Source of the DNA: Gammaproteobacteria bacterium
GTDB lineage: Bacteria; Pseudomonadota; Gammaproteobacteria; HK1
Assembly: GCA_009937425.1 (NCBI GenBank)
Contig: JAACFO010000020.1
Location: forward strand, 1 to 43,075
DNA length: 43,075 nucleotides
Direction of reading: 5' to 3'
Numbering within the stretch: the first letter of the stretch is position 1; each line of letters opens with the position of its first letter. Under the pieces are notes generated by a model, which was not told the DNA's origin, ran no database searches, and worked only from the letters and a program-made list of their open reading frames with translations. Made by a program: the position numbers and the translations under genes. Shown here piece after piece: positions 1 to 8,358 of the stretch.

Positions 1-58
1 TGGTGCCGGAGTTGACCTAATTGCCCTGGCTAGGGCAATTAGGTCAACTCCGGCACCA
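1..58. repeat. Perfect 27-bp inverted repeat with 4-nt loop
   Basis: Bases 1-27 are the exact reverse complement of 32-58, separated by the loop GGCT at 28-31. The outer end of each arm reads TGGTGCCGGAGTTGACC. The element sits 11 bp beyond the stop codon of radA. It has no T-tract on either strand, so it is not a classical intrinsic terminator, although an extruded or transcribed hairpin of this length would be very stable. It could be a REP- or MITE-like palindrome, or a fold-back artefact at a contig edge, because it begins at base 1. The hairpin itself is certain; its nature is not. Confidence 0.9.
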
Positions 59-69
59 GCTTCCGCGTT

Positions 70-1434
70 CTATTTCAGTAGGGCGAGGGCGTCGCCCAGG
101 TGTGCTGCGGGGGTGACTTGGATTCCTTTGATGGCGCGGCGGGGTTTGTTGGCGGTGGGGACGATGGCGCGTTTGAAGCCGTGCTTGGCGGCCTCCGCCA
201 GGCGTTCCTCGCCGTAGGCGACGGGGCGGATTTCGCCGGCCAGTCCGACCTCGCCGAACACCACCAGATCCGCCGCCACCGGGCGCGCACTGAGGCTGGA
301 AACAACCGCCACCAGCAGCGGCAAATCGGCGCCGGTCTCGGCGATGCGCATACCTCCGACGACATTCACGAACACATCCTGGTCCTGGGTGGCGATTCCG
401 GCGTGGCGGTGCAGCGCCGCCAGCAACATGCCGAGACGGTTCGCGTCGGATCCCACCGCTACCCGGCGGGGGTGGGCGAGCTGACTCACGTCCACCAATG
501 CCTGAATTTCCAGCAACAACATGCGGGTACCTTCGCGTACCACGGTGACGGTACTGCCGGCGACGTCGCTGTCGCCACGGGAAAGAAATATTGCAGATGG
601 ATTGCTCACCTCTCGCAAGCCGCGTTCGGTCATGGCGAAGAAGCCGAGCTCGTTGGCGGCGCCAAAGCGGTTCTTGACGGCGCGGATAACCCGGTAACGG
701 CTGTCGCTTTCACTCTCGAAATACAACACCGCATCCACCATGTGCTCCAGCACCCGCGGTCCCGCGATAGCGCCTTCCTTGGTGACATGGCCGATCAAAA
801 TAACGGCCGTATCGCCCTGCTTGGCAAACTGCACGAGGCGTGCGGCGCTTTCTCTGATTTGCGCGACACTCCCCGGCGCCGACTGCAGGGCGTCGGTGTG
901 CATGGTCTGAATGGAATCGATGACCATTACCGTTGGCCGCTCGCGGGCAGCGAGGGCGAGAATTTGCTCTACCTGTGTTTCCGCCAGCAATCGCAACCGC
1001 TCAGTAGACAATCCCAGGCGTTGCGCGCGCAAAGTTACCTGGCGCAGAGACTCTTCGCCGGTGACGTAGAGGGGTCGTTCATCGTCACCGCCCGCCGCCA
1101 ATGCCTGCAACAGCAAAGTGGACTTGCCGATACCGGGGTCGCCACCGATGAGCACCACCGACCCAGGGACCAGCCCTCCGCCCAGAGCCCGGTCGAGCTC
1201 ACCAATGCCCGTGGGCTTGTGACCTTCGGCCTCGGCAGCCACCTCGTCGGCGTCGACGATGCGCGCCGCTAACTCGGCGACCCCATGCAGTTGCGCCCCG
1301 CGAGCGCTCCGGCGCGGCACAGCCACGGCGCTTTCCAGCAGCGTATTCCATTCGCCACAGTCGGGGCACTGACCACTCCATTTTGAAGCCTGGGCCCCGC
1401 AAGCCTGGCACTGGTAGCTGAGTTTTTCCCGCAC
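70..1434 (-). CDS. radA: DNA repair protein RadA/Sms
   Basis: RadA is a RecA-like ATPase that promotes branch migration of recombination intermediates in double-strand break repair. The 454-aa product has the N-terminal C4 zinc finger (Cys9, Cys12, Cys23, Cys26), a Walker A motif GGDPGIGKST near residue 97, the RadA-specific KNRFG motif near 255, and a C-terminal Lon-protease-like domain with the usual GEVGLAGEIRPV segment. Its length matches the family (about 450-460 aa). It is the last gene of the minus-strand block that begins with rnr, and is separated from alr by the opposite-strand sulfurylase/kinase gene. The start is placed immediately before the zinc finger, as is usual for the family. 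Confidence 0.97.
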   Translation of the reverse strand: MREKLSYQCQACGAQASKWSGQCPDCGEWNTLLESAVAVPRRSARGAQLHGVAELAARIVDADEVAAEAEGHKPTGIGELDRALGGGLVPGSVVLIGGDPGIGKSTLLLQALAAGGDDERPLYVTGEESLRQVTLRAQRLGLSTERLRLLAETQVEQILALAARERPTVMVIDSIQTMHTDALQSAPGSVAQIRESAARLVQFAKQGDTAVILIGHVTKEGAIAGPRVLEHMVDAVLYFESESDSRYRVIRAVKNRFGAANELGFFAMTERGLREVSNPSAIFLSRGDSDVAGSTVTVVREGTRMLLLEIQALVDVSQLAHPRRVAVGSDANRLGMLLAALHRHAGIATQDQDVFVNVVGGMRIAETGADLPLLVAVVSSLSARPVAADLVVFGEVGLAGEIRPVAYGEERLAEAAKHGFKRAIVPTANKPRRAIKGIQVTPAAHLGDALALLK

Positions 1435-1559
1435 GTCGATACACCCGCCCCAAGTCGAGGATCATCGCCGGCCACGGTATCAGACGCTCAGCCGACGATC
1501 CAAGTCGAGGGCCCTGCTAGACTATATGGCGGCGCGCAGACGCCTTGAGGAGAGCGAGT

Positions 1560-3302
1560 TTGGCCGACACGAAGCAAGACAAATTGCCCGCACTGACGCC
1601 GTTACTGGTGGACGAGGCGCGTGCCGAAGAACTCAAGCGCGCCTCTCTGGACCTGCCGTCGGTAACGCTCACCCAGCGACAGCTTTGCGACCTGGAACTG
1701 CTCATGTGCGGTGCATTCACGCCGCTGACGGGCTTCATGGGCCGGGACAGCTACGATGGGGTGCTGGAAGATTCCCGCTTACCGGACGGCAGTGTGTGGC
1801 CGATCCCCGTGACTCTGGATATCACGGAAAAGCTGGCCGAGAGTTTTGCCGTGGGCGACCGGCTGGCATTGCGAGACGGCGAGGGTTTTATGCTCGCCGT
1901 ATTGACGGTGAATGACATGTGGACGCCGGACCGCGATCGCGAGGCCGAGTGCATCTACGCAACCAGCGACGGGTCCCATCCCGGCGTCGCTTATTTAAAG
2001 GAGCAGGTGCAGCAGGTCTACGTCGGCGGCAAAGTTGAGGGCATCGAACTGCCCACTCACTACGACTATGAAGACCTGAGACATACTCCAGAAGATCTTC
2101 GGCGCCTTTTTCAAAGGCACGGTTGGCGGCAGGTTGTCGGCTTTCACACGGCGCGGCCCATGCACCGCCTGGCCCGCGAGGTCACCCTGGCGGCGGCCAA
2201 GCAATCGGAAGCGCACATTCTGCTGCATCCGGTCGTCGGTATCGGCAGGCCGCGGGATCTCAGCCGCTTCGCGCGGGTGAAGTGCTACCAGGCGCTACGC
2301 AAGTACTATCCCCACGGATTGACGGCGCTTTCGCTGCTGCCGCTGGCGACGCGCATGGCAGGACCCAGGGAAGCAGTGTGGCACGCCATCATTCGACGCA
2401 ACTACGGCTGCACGCATTTCATCGTTGGCCCGGACCACGGCAGTCCGCCCGATGAGGGTCACGGACGTTTTTATCCGCCCTATGCGGCACAGGCGCTTGT
2501 CGCACAATGGGAGCCGCAGATCGGCATCCGCATTGTGCCCTTCAAGCGCCTCGCCTATTCACCCGGCCGCGCGCGCTTCGTGGATGCCGATGAAGCCAGG
2601 GATGGCAACGAGGTCACCAAAGAGCTCAGCGACGAAGTTCTCGCCCGACGCCTTTCCCACGGCGAGGACATTCCCGCGTGGTTCACCTACCCGGAAGTTC
2701 TGAATGCGCTGCGAGGGGTTTATCCGCCGCGCCATCGCATGGGTGTTACCTTGTTCTTCACGGGGCTGTCCGGCTCGGGGAAATCGACCCTTGCGCGCAT
2801 CATGTATGGCAAGTTTATCGAGGACGGGAAGCGACCGACTACGCTGCTGGACGGCGACATCGTGCGCCGTAATCTTTCCAGCGAGCTGGGTTTTTCCAAA
2901 CAACACCGGGATCTGAACGTGCGCCGCATTGGTTTCGTCGCCAGCGAGATCACGAAAAATGGTGGCGTCGCCATCTGCGCGCCCATCGCGCCATACGCGA
3001 GCACGCGACGGGCGGTGCGCGAACTCATCGAAGAACACGGCGCCATGATCGAGATTCACGTAGCGACACCACTGGAAGTGTGCGAACAGCGCGATCGCAA
3101 GGGACTCTATGCGAAGGCACGCAAGGGTGTGATACCGGAGTTTACCGGCATCAGCGATCCCTACGAGGTGCCCGAACATCCGCAGCTGCGCATCGACACG
3201 AGCGACCGCTCACCAATGGAAGCGGCGCAGGAAATATTCCTGTACCTGCTGCGCGAAGGCTACCTGGATTCGCCGGTGGACGGGGATAGCACGGGCTCCT
3301 GA
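1560..3302 (+). CDS. Fused ATP-sulfurylase-like / adenylylsulfate kinase with degenerate sulfurylase site
   Basis: The product is 580 aa from a TTG start at 1560, chosen because GAGGAG lies 7 nt upstream at 1547-1552; an in-frame TTG at 1545 lies inside that ribosome binding site. Residues about 1-380 are homologous to ATP sulfurylase (PUA-like plus catalytic domain) and about 395-575 are APS kinase. The kinase half looks intact: P-loop GLSGSGKST at 402-410, DGDIVR from about 431, and the GLYAKAR and FTGISDPYE segments. The sulfurylase half has lost its catalytic residues. The usual QTRNPMHRAH reads HTARPMHRLA (196-205), and GRDHAGPG reads GPDHGSPP (Pro291 for Arg). It therefore probably phosphorylates APS to PAPS but may not make APS. 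It stands alone on the plus strand, and its last 43 bp overlap the 3' end of alr convergently. Family assignment is firm; loss of sulfurylase activity is inferred. Confidence 0.9.
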   Translation: MADTKQDKLPALTPLLVDEARAEELKRASLDLPSVTLTQRQLCDLELLMCGAFTPLTGFMGRDSYDGVLEDSRLPDGSVWPIPVTLDITEKLAESFAVGDRLALRDGEGFMLAVLTVNDMWTPDRDREAECIYATSDGSHPGVAYLKEQVQQVYVGGKVEGIELPTHYDYEDLRHTPEDLRRLFQRHGWRQVVGFHTARPMHRLAREVTLAAAKQSEAHILLHPVVGIGRPRDLSRFARVKCYQALRKYYPHGLTALSLLPLATRMAGPREAVWHAIIRRNYGCTHFIVGPDHGSPPDEGHGRFYPPYAAQALVAQWEPQIGIRIVPFKRLAYSPGRARFVDADEARDGNEVTKELSDEVLARRLSHGEDIPAWFTYPEVLNALRGVYPPRHRMGVTLFFTGLSGSGKSTLARIMYGKFIEDGKRPTTLLDGDIVRRNLSSELGFSKQHRDLNVRRIGFVASEITKNGGVAICAPIAPYASTRRAVRELIEEHGAMIEIHVATPLEVCEQRDRKGLYAKARKGVIPEFTGISDPYEVPEHPQLRIDTSDRSPMEAAQEIFLYLLREGYLDSPVDGDSTGS

Positions 3303-4393
3303 CCCGCGTCTTCGTCGATTACTGCCATGGCGACGCGGGGCGCGATGCGGCTGACCAGTTCGTAGGCGATGCTGCCCACGCGGGCGGCGACTTCCTCCGC
3401 TGGCAGGCCCCGGCCCCACAGAATCACAGGGTCCCCCGGCCTGGCTGTTGGTTGAGAGCGCAAATCCACGCTCAGCAGGTCCATGGACACGCGCCCGATC
3501 AGCTGAGTCCTCGCGTCGTTTACGAGCACCGGTGTGCCCGACGGCGCGTGACGTGGATAACCGTCCGCGTAGCCAACGGCGACCACACCCACCGGCATGT
3601 CCTCGGGACAGGTCCAGGTGCCCCCGTAACCGATAGAATCGCCTTTTCGCAGTCTGTTTACGGCTATGAGGCGGCTCGTAAATGTCATCACCGGGCGCAA
3701 GCCCTCGGACTCACCGCTGCCATCAGAAAATGGTGAAATGCCGTAGAGCATGATTCCGGGCCGCACCCAATCGCCGTGGGACTCCGGCCAGGCGAGCACG
3801 CCGGCGGAATTCGCCAGACTGGTCTGCACCTCACTGGCCTTGTCGATGGACGAAAAACACGCAATCTGGTCTTTGGTACCCGGGTCATCGCGTTCGTCGG
3901 CCCGGGCCAGATGCGTCATCAGCCGTATTGTCGTGGCGACTGTCTTGCAGTTCTCGAGGCGCTCCCACATGCCCGCCACCTGCCCTGGGGCGAAGCCCAG
4001 ACGATGCATGCCGGTATCGACCTTCAACCACACGCGCACTGGTTTGTGAAGACTGGCCCGCTCCAGGGTCACTATCTGGCTCTCGTGATGAACCACCAAA
4101 TCCAAATCGTACTTCGCCGCGGCCACCAGCTCCTCGTGCCCACATACGCCGCCGAGCAACAGCACCGGCTTGGTTATACCGAGGCTGCGCAAAGCCTCGG
4201 CTTCCTCGATACGCGCAACCGCGAATGCATCCGCCCTGTCGTCCAGGGCCGGGGCCACACGCGCCGCGCCATGGCCATAAGCGTCGGCCTTGACCACGGC
4301 GAGAATTTTCCGCCCGGGGGCTGCCTTGCGTACTTGTTGGAAGTTGTGACGCAGCGCGGAAATGTCGATGAACGCGCGCGTCGGGCGCGTCAT
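3260..4393 (-). CDS. alr: Alanine racemase
   Basis: This PLP enzyme interconverts L- and D-alanine and supplies D-Ala for peptidoglycan. The 377-aa product has the PLP lysine in AVVKADAYGHG (Lys35), the catalytic tyrosine in DSIGYGGTW (Tyr256), and the conserved VGYADGYPR segment. The TIM-barrel plus beta-domain length is normal. Its ATG overlaps the dnaB stop by 4 nt (ATGA), so the two are probably translationally coupled, matching the dnaB-alr order seen in E. coli. Its 3' end overlaps the convergent sulfurylase/kinase gene by 43 bp. Confidence 0.98.
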   Translation of the reverse strand: MTRPTRAFIDISALRHNFQQVRKAAPGRKILAVVKADAYGHGAARVAPALDDRADAFAVARIEEAEALRSLGITKPVLLLGGVCGHEELVAAAKYDLDLVVHHESQIVTLERASLHKPVRVWLKVDTGMHRLGFAPGQVAGMWERLENCKTVATTIRLMTHLARADERDDPGTKDQIACFSSIDKASEVQTSLANSAGVLAWPESHGDWVRPGIMLYGISPFSDGSGESEGLRPVMTFTSRLIAVNRLRKGDSIGYGGTWTCPEDMPVGVVAVGYADGYPRHAPSGTPVLVNDARTQLIGRVSMDLLSVDLRSQPTARPGDPVILWGRGLPAEEVAARVGSIAYELVSRIAPRVAMAVIDEDAGQEPVLSPSTGESR

Positions 4394-5787
4394 GAATAAT
4401 ATCCGCCGCTGAAATCGTCCGGGATATAGTTTTCGAATCGTGTGTGCTGGCCGAGGAAGGTCAGCACGACTTTTCCAATGGGACCATTACGTTGCTTACC
4501 GATAATGATCTCTGCTTTGCCTTTGTGCTCGGAATTTTCGTTGTAAACCTCATCCCGGTATATGAAGAGGATGAGGTCGGCGTCCTGCTCGATGGCGCCG
4601 GATTCGCGCAGATCCGACATCACCGGCCGTTTGTCCGGGCGCTGCTCGAGACTGCGGTTGAGCTGCGACAATGCGATCACCGGCACCTGCAATTCCTTCG
4701 CCAGGGCCTTGAGCCCGCGGGAAATCTCGGATATCTCCGTGGCCCGGTTCTCCTTGGTTCCGGGAACCTGCATCAGCTGCAGGTAATCCACCACCACCAA
4801 TCCCAAATCCTTTTCACGCTTGAGCCGCCGGCAGCGAGCGCGCAGCTCCAGCGGGGTGAGCGCCGGCGTGTCGTCGATGAAGATCTCCGTGTCGTTGAGC
4901 ATGGTCAGGGCGGAGGTAAGCCGTGGCCAATCATCATCATCGAGCCGGCCGCTGCGTACCTTGTGTTGGTCGATGCGGCCCAGCGACGAGAGCATACGCA
5001 TGGTGAGCTGCTCGGCGGGCATTTCCATACTGAACACGCCCACGGTCATACGCCCTTTTATAGCCGCCTGCTCCACAAGATTCATGGCGAAGGCCGTCTT
5101 ACCCATGGAAGGGCGCCCGGCGACGATAATCAGATCCGAACGCTGCAGTCCCGAGGTTCTGTCGTCGAGGTCGGTGTAGCCTGTTGCCACCCCGGTGATT
5201 GAGCTTCCGCTTTGAAACAAGGTGTCGATGCGGTCCATGACACTGACCAGCACTTCCTTGATGGGCGCGAATCCAAGCCGGTTGCGGGCACCCCGCTCGG
5301 CGATTTCGAATACCCGTTGCTCGGCTTCGTCGAGCAATTCGTCGGCGCCGCGACCTTCGCTGTTAAATCCGGTACTGGCAATATCCGTACCGACTTCGAT
5401 CAGTCCCCTCAGAACCGCCCGTTCACGCACGATATCCGCGTAGGCCTTGATATTGGCTGCGCTGGGGGTGTTACGCGCGAGCTCTCCGATGTAGGCGAGC
5501 CCTCCGGACTGATCCAGCTGCGCGTGGTTATCCAACCATTCGGAAATCGTGACCACGTCGAAGGGACGGGACTCGTTGGAAAGCGCGCCGATGGCCTCGA
5601 AGATGAGGCGATGGTCGTGGCGATAAAAATCCTGCACCGAGACCACATCGGCGATGCGGTCCCAGGCGGAATTGTCCAGCATCAGGCCGCCAAGTACCGA
5701 TTGTTCTGCTTCGATGGAGTGCGGCGGAACCTTGAGCGCCGCGGTGGCGATGTCGGCGGGTCGATTGGACAGCACCGTTTCTGGCAT
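4390..5787 (-). CDS. dnaB: Replicative DNA helicase DnaB
   Basis: DnaB is the hexameric 5'-3' helicase that unwinds DNA at the replication fork and binds the DnaG primase. The product has the N-terminal domain (SIEAEQSVLGGLML near the start), a linker, and the RecA-like C-terminal domain with Walker A GRPSMGKT, the Walker B-type segment VVVDYLQLM, and the ATP/DNA-binding stretch KQRNGPIG near the C-terminus. I chose the ATG at 5787 (465 aa) because it lies just before the conserved region. The frame remains open to a GTG at 5853, which would add 22 unconserved residues. No extra Hint domain or intein is visible. It lies downstream of rplI in the S6/S18/L9 operon. Confidence 0.97.
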   Translation of the reverse strand: MPETVLSNRPADIATAALKVPPHSIEAEQSVLGGLMLDNSAWDRIADVVSVQDFYRHDHRLIFEAIGALSNESRPFDVVTISEWLDNHAQLDQSGGLAYIGELARNTPSAANIKAYADIVRERAVLRGLIEVGTDIASTGFNSEGRGADELLDEAEQRVFEIAERGARNRLGFAPIKEVLVSVMDRIDTLFQSGSSITGVATGYTDLDDRTSGLQRSDLIIVAGRPSMGKTAFAMNLVEQAAIKGRMTVGVFSMEMPAEQLTMRMLSSLGRIDQHKVRSGRLDDDDWPRLTSALTMLNDTEIFIDDTPALTPLELRARCRRLKREKDLGLVVVDYLQLMQVPGTKENRATEISEISRGLKALAKELQVPVIALSQLNRSLEQRPDKRPVMSDLRESGAIEQDADLILFIYRDEVYNENSEHKGKAEIIIGKQRNGPIGKVVLTFLGQHTRFENYIPDDFSGGYYS

Positions 5788-5966
5788 GGTGAATTCCGGT
5801 GTGCTCTCCGATTTTGCAAAGTGCGTCACAGAAAAAATTTTCCGCGCATGCACTTGCGCTTCAGGCCGGTTGTGTCACCGACTCGTGCGCTTCCCCCAAC
5901 ACCCGATGCGAGCATACACCAGCGACGCACGCATCGAAAGATGCCAATCGTATGCACGCATGCCAG

Positions 5967-6417
5967 TTAGTCTTCCGAGACGATGTGTACGGTAATCGAC
6001 GCTTCGACATTGGCATAAAGGTGCACACCGACCTCGTAGTCGCCGATTTGTCGCAGGGTGTCGTTGGCCAGGCGCACTTCGTTGCGGGCGACGGGCGTGC
6101 CTCCCTCGGTAAGCGCATCGGCAATGTCCTGTGGACCGACAGAGCCGAACAACTTACCCTCCTCGCCGGTTTTTCGCGCCAGCGTTACTTCCTGGCCTTC
6201 CAGAGCATCGGCCCTGGCCTGCACAGCCGCCAGCGCCTGGGCTTCCTGGTCTTCCAGTTGCGCACGCCTGGCTTCGAACTCGGCCACGTTCGCCGGCGTC
6301 GCGATCACCGCTCGGCCCTGGGGAATCAAGTAGTTCCGTGCATAACCTGGCTTCACTTTGACGGAATCGCCCAACTCGCCAAGGTTCTGAACTCTCTCAA
6401 GCAATATCACCTGCATG
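5967..6417 (-). CDS. rplI: 50S ribosomal protein L9 (bL9)
   Basis: bL9 is a large-subunit protein that binds 23S rRNA near the L1 stalk. The product is 150 aa from the ATG at 6417 and begins MQVILLERVQNLG, with the family signature KVKPGYARNYLIPQG at about 20-34. A long central helix rich in Ala, Glu and Arg (about 45-75) links the N- and C-terminal domains, as expected. The frame is open upstream to 6521, but that extension is unrelated to L9. It lies 60 bp downstream of the DUF2232 gene. Confidence 0.98.
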
Positions 6418-6477
6418 GTCAAACCCTCGATGCAGTCATCTGTCGTCGTGCCGGCGCATAGGCGCGCTCCGCACCGT

Positions 6478-7368
6478 TTATACGTTGGCGCCCCAACGGC
6501 GCCGAAAATCGAACCAGGCATCCGAAAACCCGGTCAATGCCAATCCCAAAGTGGCAGCCGGCTGGAGCATTACTATTGCCACGTACATGGCCACCAGCCA
6601 AGCCACCGACGCGCCGCGTTTGTGCACCACGGCATGCACCAGAGCGATGCCCTGAATGGTGTACATATTTATCACCAGCACCAGCAGCCCGAGGAACAAT
6701 CCATGGGCGAACTGTCCGGCAACAACGGACAGCAACGACAGTGCCACGGCCACGTATGCCACTCGCCGATCCAGGCGCAGTGCCCGAAACTCCTTGCCGA
6801 AGCCACCGGGATTGTCGAGGCTGGCGTGCATCCAACGCGCCAGCCAGAGTGTCAGCATTGCGGTCAACATGGCGCTGGCAATCGTCGCGACGGGTAACGA
6901 CATGACTGCCATGACCTCGTCGAAGCGTTCCAGCATCTCCGGTGTAAAGTCCGGGTTGGATTCCCGAATCGGCCGCCCTATCGAGCGCTCGAACTGCGCC
7001 GCCCACCACGCCACCGGGTCTGCCATGAGCAGATGGATTCCGCTGAGCGCCAGGGCGCTCATGGCCCCAGCTGCCGTCAAGGCAATCCCCTGGGACTCGG
7101 TCTGGCGCAACAACTGGGCAAGTAGGAAAACCGGCAGCCCGATGAACAGGATGAAGTTCACGGCGGGCTGAAAAGCCCCGGTCACCAGTCCCAGGGCCAC
7201 CGTCGAGACTGCCAGCACCAGAGCACCGTCGGCAAGCCGGTAGCGCAAAATCGTCAAACCGACGATGGCGCCGGTAAGAATGCTGAACGGCGGCACCAAT
7301 ATTCCGATGACCGCCACAGAAATCGCATGCGCGCGGCTGCGCACGATGAAGCGCACCAATGATCCCAC
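6478..7368 (-). CDS. DUF2232 (YybS-like) multi-pass membrane protein
   Basis: A 296-aa hydrophobic protein with about seven or eight predicted membrane segments, for example around residues 15-35, 45-85, 95-115, 155-180, 205-235 and 255-280. The sequence and its position between rpsR and rplI match the DUF2232 family found at this spot in many non-enteric gammaproteobacteria. Its function is unknown; a transport or membrane-assembly role is only a guess from topology. The start is a GTG at 7368, 27 bp after the rpsR stop, with no strong ribosome binding site. Location in the ribosomal-protein operon implies growth-rate-linked transcription. Confidence 0.85.
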   Translation of the reverse strand: MGSLVRFIVRSRAHAISVAVIGILVPPFSILTGAIVGLTILRYRLADGALVLAVSTVALGLVTGAFQPAVNFILFIGLPVFLLAQLLRQTESQGIALTAAGAMSALALSGIHLLMADPVAWWAAQFERSIGRPIRESNPDFTPEMLERFDEVMAVMSLPVATIASAMLTAMLTLWLARWMHASLDNPGGFGKEFRALRLDRRVAYVAVALSLLSVVAGQFAHGLFLGLLVLVINMYTIQGIALVHAVVHKRGASVAWLVAMYVAIVMLQPAATLGLALTGFSDAWFDFRRRWGANV

Positions 7369-7395
7369 GGCTACAGAGCCCGTCGTGGCTGCGCT

Positions 7396-7620
7396 TCAAT
7401 GGGAGTCGCTGTAGGGCAGCAGCGCCAGAAATCGCGCGCGCTTGATCGCGGTAGCGAGTTGGCGCTGATAGCGCGATTTGGTCCCCGTGATACGGCTTGG
7501 GACAATCTTGCCGGTCTCGGTGATGTATGCCTTGAGGGTATTGAGATCCTTGTAATCGATCTCCTTGACTCCCTCAACGGTAAACCGGCAGTAGCGCCGG
7601 CGTCGAAAAAAACGTGCCAT
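7396..7620 (-). CDS. rpsR: 30S ribosomal protein S18 (bS18)
   Basis: bS18 pairs with S6 on the platform of the 30S subunit. The product is 74 aa, starts [11 protein letters not shown], and contains the conserved segments [19 protein letters not shown] and [18 protein letters not shown]. The length matches the family. It follows rpsF by 83 bp, and no priB gene lies between them as it does in E. coli. The first residues are strongly basic, consistent with rRNA binding. Confidence 0.99.
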   Translation of the reverse strand: MARFFRRRRYCRFTVEGVKEIDYKDLNTLKAYITETGKIVPSRITGTKSRYQRQLATAIKRARFLALLPYSDSH

Positions 7621-7703
7621 TGTCAGTTCCTCTATGGAGTGCCGCCGCCTGTCGCGTACGGCTGCCTGATACTCAGCGCTCTGGTGATGACCCGCGCAGC
7701 GCG

Positions 7704-8252
7704 TCAGTCCGTGGTCGCTGGCGCCTCATCGGCATCAACCCCGGCGACGTCATCCGTATCGCCAGATACTTCGCCAGATACTTCGCCAGATACTTCGCCA
7801 GATACTTCGCCAGATTCTTCGCCAGATACATCGGCGGTGGCCGGGGCAGCTTCGCTTCGCGCTTCCGGCCGGGGCCGGTAATTCCCGCCATCCGTGTCAT
7901 CGCGGCGTGGCGGGCGCTCGTCGTCGCGGTCCTCTCTGGACTTGGCCAGCGGCGACGGCTCGATTTCCGCCTCGTCGCGGGCGATGATCAAATCCCGCAG
8001 CACCGCATCATTGAAGCGAAAAGCACTCTTGATTTCATCCAGAGTGGCCAGGGAGCACTCCACGTTTATCATCACGTAGTGCGCCTTGTGAACCTTGTTG
8101 ATGGGATAGGCAAGCTGGCGTCTGCCCCAGTCCTCGAGGCGATGGATACGGCCGCTGGCGCCCTCGATCAGAGAACGGTAGCGGTCGATCATGGCAGGAA
8201 CCTGCTCACTCTGATCCGGATGGACCAGGAATACGATCTCGTAATGTCGCAC
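7704..8252 (-). CDS. rpsF: 30S ribosomal protein S6 (bS6) with repetitive acidic tail
   Basis: bS6 binds S18 and 16S rRNA on the 30S platform. The 182-aa product has a normal S6 domain (about 1-98: [30 protein letters not shown], and [12 protein letters not shown]). It is followed by an unusually long tail of about 80 residues, first mixed-charge and then Glu/Ser/Gly/Val repeats. Typical S6 is 100-140 aa. The start is a GTG at 8252 with GAGGAG 7 nt upstream, so it is well supported. The tail is encoded by a 12-bp tandem repeat (7764-7835). E. coli S6 also has an acidic tail that RimK extends with glutamate; whether this tail is modified is unknown. It heads the rpsF-rpsR-DUF2232-rplI-dnaB-alr operon. 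Confidence 0.97.
   Translation of the reverse strand: MRHYEIVFLVHPDQSEQVPAMIDRYRSLIEGASGRIHRLEDWGRRQLAYPINKVHKAHYVMINVECSLATLDEIKSAFRFNDAVLRDLIIARDEAEIEPSPLAKSREDRDDERPPRRDDTDGGNYRPRPEARSEAAPATADVSGEESGEVSGEVSGEVSGEVSGDTDDVAGVDADEAPATTD
7764..7835. repeat. 12-bp tandem repeat inside rpsF
   Basis: Six consecutive 12-bp units: four identical copies of AGATACTTCGCC (7764-7811), one copy with a single change (7812-7823) and one with two changes (7824-7835). The unit length is a multiple of three, so copy-number change adds or removes four residues of the SGEV type in the S6 tail without shifting frame. Perfect copies suggest recent expansion by slippage. Confidence 0.95.
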
Positions 8253-8333
8253 AAATAGCTCCTCTCGAATTCGCGGCCCGCGGTGGTGGTGCCGACCAGC
8301 CTCCCGCTGAATCAGTGCGGTGAGGCAAGGAGT

Positions 8334-8358
8334 CGATGGCGGCCAACAGCCCCCATCG
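8334..8358 (-). promoter_or_regulatory. Candidate S6:S18 leader hairpin upstream of rpsF
   Basis: On the minus strand, about 80 nt before the rpsF start, a stem CGATGG/CCATCG encloses a smaller GGC/GCC stem with a CCG at the 3' junction of the two helices. The S6:S18 autoregulatory leader known in many bacteria is a two-helix hairpin with a conserved CCG at such a junction. The resemblance was judged by eye only. The rest of the 190-bp rlmB-rpsF spacer holds GC-rich inverted repeats near 8380-8415 without a T-tract. Confidence 0.35.

Noticed and set aside
100..1272. Long plus-strand open frame opposite radA (390 codons).
   Set aside because: It is the antisense shadow of a clear RadA gene in a GC-rich genome and matches no family.
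1545..1559. TTG at 1545 as start of the sulfurylase/kinase gene.
   Set aside because: It lies inside the Shine-Dalgarno sequence that serves the TTG at 1560.
7764..7835. Possible CRISPR or iteron array.
   Set aside because: Units are 12 bp, contiguous without spacers, and in frame within rpsF.
7673..7900. Antisense repeat protein with repeated LAKY units opposite the rpsF tail.
   Set aside because: It is the reverse reading of the 12-bp repeat that encodes the S6 tail; no start signal or context supports it.
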